Shown here: positions 56,201 to 64,000 of the stretch, piece by piece
Numbering within the stretch: position 1 is the first letter of the stretch
Layout of the letters: each line of letters starts with the position of its first letter
Assembly (NCBI GenBank): GCA_902702965.1
Contig: CACRXP010000032.1
Span: 1,232,359 to 1,296,358, forward strand
Origin: Spirometra erinaceieuropaei
Taxonomy: Eukaryota > Platyhelminthes > Cestoda > Diphyllobothriidea > Diphyllobothriidae
Direction: 5' to 3'
Length of the DNA stretch: 64,000 nucleotides
Program-made: the position numbers and the translations under genes
Notes under the pieces: generated by a model
What the model saw: only the letters and a program-made list of their open reading frames with translations
Told to the model about the DNA's origin: nothing
The model's database searches: none

Positions 56201-56760
56201 CGGGAAATGTTGGCTGTTGTCTGCCGGCTTCAATGCAGTTGCGGGAGGTGCAACTGCGTTGGAGAAACCGGCCGACGACTACAAACGCTAATGCACAAGC
56301 ATAAGTTGACCGTGTGAAGGTCGGACCCAAACTCGGAGGTAGCAGCCTATGCCGCACAAATGGAACGCACCTTCAACTTTGAGGCCGTTGAGATTTTGGG
56401 CCTGGGCGATGATCAAACGTCAAGGCTGGTGCAAGAAGACTAGATATCCACCGACTGCTCCTTCCCCCTATCTGACTTTAAGAACCTTCTTAACGGGGGA
56501 CGGTCACGGCGTAAGACAATCAGGTCCGTCAACAGTCTCCGCGGCCTACGAGGGCGGGGGCGATTCAGGTCACGGCGACATGCGGGTTGGATGCAGCCAC
56601 ACAGGCACCATTAGTGGGTCACGCATCAAACAAAGTGCGCCATATAAGGAAGGCTGTGTTCATGACTTTTCAGTCTCTGAAGATGGGTAGGTGAAACATC
56701 TACTCGAAATGTCAGACCTCCAATACACCTCTCCCGGTGAACACTTCCTTTCCTTTTGAC
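56201..56760 (+). mobile_element. PLE fragment: GIY-YIG and 3' end, plus body
   Basis: The plus strand encodes LAVVCRLQCSCGRCNCVGETG (YVG changed to CVG), HKHKLTV, then SEVAAYAAQMERTFNFEAVE and DFKNLLNGGRSRR, with several stops. It ends in the 3' repeat with a hammerhead motif. A 5'-truncated body is joined head to head to an inverted 3' repeat, as at the other PLE loci. Confidence 0.75.
56672..56718 (+). ncRNA. Hammerhead ribozyme motif, core intact
   Basis: GTCT, CTGAAGA (fits CUGANGA), stem II GGGTAG / CTACTC (six pairs, one G-U) with a 9-nt loop, GAAA, TGTC, AGAC. Helix I GTCT/AGAC is perfect. All conserved core bases are present. Confidence 0.65.
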
Positions 56761-57199
56761 ATTCCTTAGCGTTAATTTTAAGAACTCATATATGAGACCA
56801 TTCGTACAAGCCGTCAAGCTTTTCGTGCAAGGCTTATTCACATATGTCGCATCTGATCGCATCGGAATTCTAGTAAAGTCTGCAAACATGGCTTCTGTAG
56901 GTATATCATATAGTCACGGACATAGATCACAAACGTTAAAATCCCATCAACCGAACCTTGAAGTATTTCATTAGCAATGGCACCAGCACTGATTTCGCTT
57001 AGCTAATGAACACAGACCGTGAAAGCCCTCAATCGAAGTCCTCCTGTTTCTCCGTGCTTCAGACTCACACTTTTAAAGCAGTCCATTATGTGCAACACTA
57101 ATGAAGGCTCTGTAATGTCTAAGTAATGAGTGAACTATGGGCGCTACAACCATCAGGCCAAGTCATAGGCTGCTAAACAACGGTATACTCTGGACATTC

Positions 57200-57660
57200 C
57201 GGACTGTCCGTAGCCAAGGTTGCTCACTAAGAACGGAGGACTTTTTGAGTTACGCGGTCATCCTTACAAAGTCAACAGTGAACGCACGCGGCTAGGCCGT
57301 AGGAAGTTTTCATTCGGAGAGCGGGTTATCCGACTATGAAACTCGCTGCCAAGTAAGTTCGTGACGGTCGACACAATTTGCATATTTGAATGAAAACTTT
57401 TAGCTTGATTTTCGACAGAAATCGGCTTTTACAACGTGACTACTCACAGTCATATCACTTGCTCATACACTATCTTTCCATACTGACTTACAGTGAACAG
57501 ATGCGCTTCCTTGTCATAACGATTGTACTGTGATCCGATCACATTGCAAAGGTCTACAACATTATTTTGAGTGCGAATACGCGAAAGCATTGTACATAAA
57601 TAGGGTCGTCAAGGGCTCTGCCTCTAACCCTTCAAATGCAAACATATATAAGTCCAGAGT
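57200..57660 (+). mobile_element. CR1-like element, decayed 3' fragment
   Basis: The plus strand encodes LFELRGHPYKVNSERTRLG, FSFGERVIRL and NSLPSKFV, the C-terminal conserved block of CR1 polyproteins. It is followed about 300 bp later by the family 3' hairpin (AATAGGGTCGTCAAGGGCTC at 57600). Stops interrupt the frame. Confidence 0.6.
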
Positions 57661-58339
57661 AACAAGAGGGGATTAAAGACCCCCGATGTATTATTGTGTA
57701 CTCAATCCTGAGTCACCTTTTGGGTTAGCACGGACCATTGGCGCAGCCAGGACATGCGCTGGCCGTGCTTAGTCATGTCCCAGAAAGAACGGGACTGTGG
57801 TGCAAACAGTTTACATAGGTTTGTGCCAAGGCGCCGGACTAACGTTAGACTTTTATCGTCTTGTCCATTCTCCGTATACAAGCTTGATGTTTAAGCGCAG
57901 CAGAAAGTACCCTGGAAGGACGCGAGCGTTCTCACGCACGTGTTCTTGTCCGATCATGTCATCAAGCCATTCGACTTTTAAATATAAGATCTGTCTGCTT
58001 TCTGTTTTTTATGCGTATCCCAGTCGGGCTATGAATACCCATGATGGTGTCGAACACGAGTGATTCGTAATTGATAAGCCGTTTCTCCAGCAGACCGTTA
58101 TTTGTGCCTTGAGGTAGTGTCTTTTGGGCGGTGATGGTCCCTCGAACTTCACACCTGTAGCTTTCACATTGTGACTGATACTAAGGTATTTTGAGGCCTG
58201 TTCCTATCCATTGGTCTTGCCGAGTTTAAGGAGTAGGTAACCAAAGTATCGGCGACTGTTTCCGCTTTGCACCTGCATCGTCCTACCTAACCACATCAGC
58301 GTAACTCATCCAACGCCGTTCACGTTGTCGTTCTCGTCT

Positions 58340-59057
58340 GATACTCTCCAACCTCCTTTGGTATCATGTCAGCATTGGTGTTAAGGCCCGACATTCTGTC
58401 AATTTCTGCTACTTCCTGCCTTTTCAGGAAAATCCCATGGGGCGCGGAAAAATACTTTGACTTTTCCCAAAGCCTTGCCTACCGCGCTTACTGCACCTGC
58501 GACAACCGGAGTGGCAGACGTTCTTTGGTCGATACTGGTGCGCATTTGGGTGTCATCCCTCCCACGACAGCCTACCGTTTATCCCGCAGCCCTGACCTAT
58601 TTTCCCTGGATGCCAACGCTACCTTCGGTTGCTGTTCTCTGTCTGTGGACATCGATCTCCGGCGTCCGTTTCCTCGGTCGTCGCCGTTGCTGATGTCTCA
58701 TGTATCATTCTTGATGCGGATTACCTTGTAGCAGAGAGTCTGGTAACTAAAACATTGTCGCTTCTCATCTTCTGGCGGACTGCTGACACTTTAATCTAAA
58801 CGTCCAGACCATCCGTCCCACTGTCCAGGGTATCCCCTTCTCTGCAGTGACCACTACTTTGCCATCCTAGGACCTGACCATTATTGTCCATTTCGGCAGC
58901 TCCACACCGAATACACTGGCTTCACCTTTTCCATTTTCAGCCGCTCCACTCAACCACTTGACGATGTTCATCATATCCGCACAACTGGTCCTCCAGTGTT
59001 TTCTCGGCCTCTCCGTCTTGCGCCTGCAAGTCCAGCTGCCGTCAAGATCAAGATGTA
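58340..59057 (+). mobile_element. Ty3/Gypsy element fragment, CsRn1-like (Gag end, protease, RT start)
   Basis: In order on the plus strand: WYHVSIGVKARHSV followed by NFCYF, resembling the atypical CHCC zinc finger of CsRn1-like Gag; then GRRSLVDTGAHLGVIPPTTA, an aspartic protease with the DTGA active site, and LSRSPDLFSLDANA with DIDLRRPFP; then HHIRTTGPPVFSRPLRLAP, which precedes the RT in this clade. Stops and shifts separate the parts. It ends at 59057 against a minus-strand endonuclease fragment. CsRn1-type elements are known from trematodes and other flatworms. Confidence 0.7.
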
Positions 59058-59345
59058 AAGGAGAAATTACCAGGGAATAAAAGGGCATTTAGATCACGTG
59101 GAAAGGGCTTCAGGGAAGATCTAAGATACATAAGACACCCGTCCTCACGCTTGTTTGTGCAGTCTTGGCTGTAGAAACCAAAGTCATTTATGAAAAGGTA
59201 GAATTATGAATCAGACGATGGGTCCAGGATTCGGTTATGCATATAATATCGGGCGTCATTTCGTGATCAGTGGCTCTGATTTGGACCATTTTACTTATGA
59301 CAGACCTGGAATTTAGCAAGATATAATATGGTAGCATATAGAGAA
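59050..59345 (-). pseudogene. Non-LTR retrotransposon endonuclease fragment
   Basis: The minus strand reads LLNSRSVISKM, then TPDIICITESWTHR, then in another frame FGFYSQDCTNKREDGCLMY and LRSSLKPFPRDLNALLF. This is the N-terminal third of an apurinic-type endonuclease (the Glu in ITESW is the metal ligand). It stops at 59050-59058 where the plus-strand Gypsy fragment ends, so the junction is a breakpoint between two elements. Confidence 0.6.
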
Positions 59346-60159
59346 TCAGAGAGAAAAGGCTAAGAAAGGGACCTGAAATATGTGTAAATGTGGTTTTCAG
59401 ATACTGGAATAGCAAAAGAAATATAGAGCAAAGTTAGGCGTGTTGGAGGTTAACTTGGAAAAGAGAGAGGATAGAAGAGAGATAGAGGGTAAGCAGCCAC
59501 GAGAATTAGTTGCTGGGATGCCAGGTCTAGGGTGAGATGAGAAGGAGTTAGGGTGGCTTACGTGAGAACCACCGACGTTAAGTAGTGTAAAGCCTGAAAT
59601 AAGTTGTGGAGTAAATGACGTAGGGAGAACCCCCTAAGAACATTGGGTAGGATAAATGATAGGGCGTCCAAATACATATTCTATTTGCTAAGCATTTCCT
59701 AAACTCGCACTTATTCACTTTTGCTTACGTTGGTGATTATGTAACGGCTAGGCGGATACACCAACTGGTGTGAGTTCCGGTTTCAAAAACTGACTTTTCA
59801 CCCACTGCTTTTGTTCTTCACTGGGTGGCGTCGACATTTAAGTTCATTCTGGCGCGGTCGTTTCGTTTGGCTTTTCTCGACATGGTTTTAGCGTGGGATC
59901 ACGTTGTCGATTGACTAGGCCCGCCAAAAGTTAATAGATAACTCAGATAGCCCGAGTCTCTTGTCAGGTTTCTTCCTTTCCGTGTATATCAAGAAGCCGC
60001 CTTTTGATGAGAGAATACACCGAGAAATGCCACACCTAGGGGTCCATTAGCTACACCAGATCGTCTGGCCTTACTGGCATATACGTAAAAGTTCTGAGTG
60101 GACTCGCTGACTAACTGATCTTCCCGATCCCCACGTTCTTCGAAAATTAGATGGAGGCG
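59346..60159. other. No supported feature
   Basis: Purine-rich on the plus strand at 59400-59600 (AGAGAGAGGATAGAAGAGAG and similar), otherwise no frame, repeat or RNA signal. Confidence 0.45.
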
Positions 60160-60660
60160 GGGTTTTGTTTCGCGACTGGAAACCAGCCAATGTAAACCTC
60201 ATATACAAACGAGAAGGGGAAGCCTCACCAAACGTTTTCAGTCCAGCGAGTCTTACAAGCGTTTGTTGTAAATTAAGAAAGAGAATAACACAAACGGAGC
60301 TAATGGGCATATTGGGGAGAAAAACCTGCTTCACTCGCGTCATCATGGATTCAAGAGCGGTAGATCGTGTCTCGCCAGCTTATTCACATTCATGAGAAGC
60401 TGGATGGAATATTTAGAAATAAGTTCGTCAGTAGATACAGTCTACGTTGACTTCGATGAAGCCCTCGACAGGGTTTTCCACAAACAGGTAATACCTAAGC
60501 AGTGTTAAATGGGTGTAACTGGCAACCTACTCAAATGGCTGGCAGACTTTATCACGGGCAGATATCTGCGTGATTGTATTGGTGATGTAAAAATGGAGTG
60601 GGTAACCGTTCACAGTGGGGTTCCGCAGGGAAGCGTTCTAATTCTCATTCTGCTTTCGAT
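60160..60660 (+). pseudogene. Non-LTR reverse transcriptase fragment (fingers and palm)
   Basis: The plus strand encodes DWKPANVNLIYK, PASLTSVCCKLRKRI, then HGFKSGRSCLASL, TVYVDFDEALDRV (motif A), LLKWLADFITGRYL and HSGVPQGSVL (motif B) in shifting frames. The layout is that of CR1/Jockey-type RT with the same block order as the copies at 23.7 and 33 kb. Motif C is not found directly downstream. Confidence 0.65.
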
Positions 60661-61229
60661 ATATGCGAACTAGTGGTTCCGCAAAGGGCTCTTGTCCTTC
60701 AGTTTGAACAAATGCACCGTACAACGCCCCGAAATGAGACCTGTGGCCGCCGCTCCAGTTCCCCTTTTTCTCCGGCCCTGTTTTGTCAAACGATGGCCGC
60801 AACAGCTGCTGACACACGGCCATACCCGCCGCCTAGAACTGGGACTCCTCCGCTCCAACTTCAGGGACTCTCGACTGACCTCAAAATATTTCATTATCTC
60901 ACGTGCATCGAACGCTCTGGCCTGATTCCCGTGAGGCCTTGTGAGCATGCGCCCCCTATTTCTCCCCTAATTTGTCCAATCACATGACCAACACTCAACC
61001 AGTCATCCCCTCCTGCTGACACAAACAGTCACACCCGCGAAAACAACACACCGCCACTGACACTCTCCGGGAACGGACGCTTATCTCTGTCGCAAGTAAA
61101 CAGCCAACTTACGGCAAACTGCCCTGTATATAGAATAAACTAGTCCTCACAGATCCCTGGCTGTTGACATTAGACGAAACGAACTTATTGCGCGTGGTTT
61201 AAGTTGATCTCACATCCTTGACCGCCACA

Positions 61230-61900
61230 GACCCCTAGTACGCGGCAATGCTATCTAAACGGCATGCCACTCTTTGAAGCAAAAACGCAGAACTACCTCG
61301 GAGACAGCCTAAAGCCCTCCACACAATGCTGTTAGGCGGCTAAGACCGCAACTTCAATGCTATGCGCCATCAAGCGGGTATTCGCAGTCTTCGATTATCC
61401 GAGGGTATGCAATTCAGTTGAAAAGTCGGAAGATGTGCTAACCTTACAAAATGACTTGGATCGATTGTAACAATCGTGTGGGGAGTGACGTTTTCGCTTC
61501 AGTTTCAACAAAGCCTGTATCGTTCGACTACGATGTAGTTAGAGAAAGGTGATGGTATTCGGACATTCGTATCCTATCAGAAGACACGAACGGGAGCCAA
61601 TAAACAGGTTAAGGCACTTAGGTGTATGGATGTAAACCTTCGGCTATGTGTATCGTGAGAGCGATCAGAAGGTACATTCATTTTGGCGAAGGGCTCTTTG
61701 GCGAGTTTTAGAAACATTTGTCCAACTGATGTTAGAATATTGTGATCAGGCGCGGCGCCCCCAGATGAACTAAGACCACTGTCTTTTGGAGGACGCAGAA
61801 TAAAGGGCCATCAAATTAGCTAGCGGGCTGAAAAGCCTCTTGCGGGCAGTCATCATGACTATGTCTGGCGTCATTTTCCAACGCCTCACTGCCTCAAAGT
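61230..61900 (+). pseudogene. Non-LTR reverse transcriptase C-terminal fragment, rearranged
   Basis: The plus strand has MLCAIKRVFAVFDYPRV, DVLTLQNDLDRL, FSFNKACIVRLR, LRHLGVWM, LETFVQLMLEYCDQARRP and IKLASGLKSL in several frames. The segments match the RT thumb and C-terminal blocks but two of them are in swapped order, so the copy is rearranged as well as decayed. Confidence 0.5.
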
Positions 61901-63229
61901 CATTCACTCCTTCAAATGAACCATTCCAGACGCGTTGACCCGAGGCCACTAGACTGACTTCATTTCGGACATACCTGCGTCCACACAGTCGCAACTGCCC
62001 ATGCAGCCACTTAAACGCACCTCCACCCTGCAATCACAATCCAGGTCCTTGTTAAACGAATGGGCGCATACTAAGTATTCCCTAGAATAAATGCACTTGG
62101 GTGTTGAGCAACTACTTGCAAGGACAATACAGCGAAACGATGCAATAACACGACTACAGAAAATAATAGCACTGAACACCAACATTTCGAACAACACATA
62201 TACAAGTTAACCCTCCTCTTTAATAAACTGGTTACCCATAATACACAATTATTTATTTCATATTTTGTCACACGATGTTTTGCTATATTACAGATCATGC
62301 GGCAGTTTACGGAAGACTCATCGAAGACCGGGAGCGGAAGAGTTTTAAAGACCTGGATCTTCGTCTCCTAGTGTTATCTAACTCTGTTCCAGTGGAGCCT
62401 AATGAAATGCTCCCCTGACCTGATTCTCTTAGACCGACCGAATTAAAAGTTCCAGTTCTTAGCATTAAGGACCAGAAAAATTGGAAAGAAAATGATTGCT
62501 GGTAGTTTGTGACACGGTTGAACAGCTGATAATCATGTATGTCATTTTGCTTTCGTATTTAGAAATGGAAAGTCAAGTCCCGTTTTCAACTGGCTCACTA
62601 TAACTGTTAACTTTTGAATTTCCGGATTCACTGATGCAACAGCCGATTCTATTGCTGTTTTTTGATATGAATAGGGAGTTCAAGGGCGAAAGCCTCATTC
62701 GCTTATTAGACTGCTTTAAAAGGATTTAAAGATCAGTTTTCGGTAGGTGAGGAAATGAATTTAGACAATTCAGAAACAGGAATTATGCAATTCCTAGGAT
62801 GAACATGGAAAAAAGATTAAATAATTAACTTTTTATCCATAATTTATGAAATATCGTATCAATCATGATCTCACAGAAGGCGCACCAAAGGTATTAAACT
62901 GTTTTATGATAATAATCACACGTTTCTAATAATATGACTGGTCGAAGCTTCTGCCAAGGATTAACTGCCCGTCCACGCAAGTCAAAACTTATCTGGTTCC
63001 CACGTCCAAAATACCAGAGCAGAGAGAGGACATGGTTCCCACGTGCGTGAAATGCGCTTATTCTTGCGCGAGACGTCTCAACCGCCATAAAAACGTGGAA
63101 ACATTGATGGCATGTTTGCTGTAATAATTGGGCATGATGTGTGGAGGAGGGATGCCGCGTACGTGCCTGTTGCGCATTGGGCTGGACCCTTTCGGGGTGT
63201 CGTTGTTGTTGGCGAAAAGTCCTGGTCAT
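61901..63229. other. No supported gene
   Basis: Overlapping minus-strand frames at 62298-61770 have no homology. Apart from the possible CR1 3' remnant at 62655 nothing is recognised. Confidence 0.4.
62655..62705 (+). repeat. Possible CR1-type 3' end remnant
   Basis: ATAGGGAGTTCAAGGGCGAA resembles the conserved 3' sequence of the CR1 copies at 24.85, 34.12 and 55.53 kb, in plus orientation. It lies about 750 bp past the last RT fragment and may be its 3' end. Confidence 0.4.
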
Positions 63230-63500
63230 TCGCTATGCGGATCAGGGGGTGTGGTGGCGCGCCTAGGTGTGGGTCCGGCTGGGCGAGCCACATTCCCCCC
63301 ACCTCCGGTCTTCTTCGCTCTGTCTTAACACCGGGTCCAGGGGGGAATGAGGAAGAGAGGGAGTGTGGTAGGTACTGCGCAAGTCTACTGTCGCTTTAAA
63401 CCAATTCGCGCTCAATTCACCGTCCCTTCTCCGCCTTGCTGTGGAGTACGCAGTGGACATCGCAGAACTCGACGGTCGAACTGTGATGTGCGTTAGGTGC
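63230..63500 (+). repeat. Dispersed repeat family copy
   Basis: TGTGGTGGCGCGCCTAGGTG, CTCTGTCTTAACACCGGGTC, GTGTGGTAGGTACTGCGCAA and CTTGCTGTGGAGTACGCAGT appear in family order. Confidence 0.6.
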
Positions 63501-64000
63501 ATATGCAGCGTCGGATTTGTGCAGGTAGTGCGATGCGCGCTTATGGAATGTGGTCTATGGTGCTCTAGAAAGGACTTTCGTAGATTTACATGTGCTCAAG
63601 AGGGCCTGTGCGATGCCCAAATGTCGCAAACCAATGTTGTCAGGCGAGGTTGCAGTGGCAAATGTATATCGACCCTCCTGACACTGGTTCACCGGTCGCA
63701 GTTCAGTAGGTTTTTTAGTGATGGTCGAAGATAACGTGTGATGCAAAGGCGCGATCACAATGGGAACAGTTTCTGACTGAGAACACACTGATGATAGTAT
63801 AAGCACTAATGATGCGTTAAACACGAAGAGCAGGTTGCTGGGTTTATTTTCGTGACAATGCCGGCGTTGTCGACGACCAGTGAGAGAATTGACGAGTTGT
63901 GCGTTTTGCCATAACGGTGGATCCGAAGATGTTAGACTAATTCAATCGGTATTCTGAACTTCGGTTGCAAATGCGCAGTGTCAGGTGTTCGGTGCATTCA
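63501..64000. other. No supported feature
   Basis: The end of the window contains short frames only (63441-63734 plus, 63824-63555 minus), without homology or splice support. Confidence 0.4.

Noticed and set aside
1..64000. CRISPR arrays, bacterial operons, ribosome binding sites, riboswitches
   Set aside because: No regularly spaced repeats or bacterial gene layout are present. The DNA is clearly eukaryotic.

Overview
This is eukaryotic genomic DNA with split genes, GT-AG introns, decayed retroelements and no bacterial gene organisation. The mix of repeats points to a parasitic flatworm, most likely a tapeworm of the diphyllobothriid kind: CR1-like non-LTR elements, Penelope-like elements (PLEs) with a GIY-YIG domain, a CsRn1-like Gypsy fragment, RTE-like endonuclease fragments and a tRNA-related short element. 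The species assignment is inference from those families. No ribosomal, tRNA or mitochondrial gene is present to confirm it.

Two host genes can be reconstructed from splice sites and reading phase, both on the minus strand. The first is a phospholipid scramblase, seen as three exons at 19456-18817, 12078-12001 and 8747-8372. They are joined in phase across introns of 6.7 kb and 3.25 kb that are full of repeats, and the 3' exons were not found. The second is a complete four-exon SR splicing factor (53772-52148, 274 residues). It has an SRSF3/SRSF7-type RNA-recognition motif, an Ala/Pro linker, an RS-type tail, a 37-nt first intron and an AATAAA signal just downstream.

Layout. 1-19.5 kb is the AT-rich scramblase locus, with tRNA-like foldback elements, a small TIR element and other inverted repeats in its introns. 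19.5-23.7 kb is AT-rich and gene-poor, with three strong hairpins. 23.7-29.3 kb is a nest of CR1 elements: three minus-strand copies interrupt one plus-strand copy at its YADD motif. 29.9-33 kb holds two PLE remnants in head-to-head arrangement, followed by another CR1 (33.1-34.2 kb). 34.8-42.8 kb is a GC-richer mosaic of one abundant dispersed repeat family, RTE endonuclease fragments, a decayed transposon-like gene and a TA-flanked TIR element filled with degenerate telomere-like repeats. 43.16-45.37 kb is a nearly intact PLE with inverted 3' repeats, hammerhead ribozyme motifs and a candidate 12-bp target-site duplication. 45.4-52 kb is GC-rich sequence in which no gene was recognised. 52.1-53.8 kb is the SR gene. 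54-64 kb holds Gypsy/LTR remnants, more CR1 copies, a PLE broken by a CR1 insertion, and decayed non-LTR reverse transcriptase.

The most interesting signals are the seven hammerhead-ribozyme-like motifs in the PLE terminal repeats, the telomere-like TIR element, the tRNA-like module bounded by inverted repeats, the conserved CR1 3' hairpin with a TCAG tail, and the two newly pieced-together host genes.
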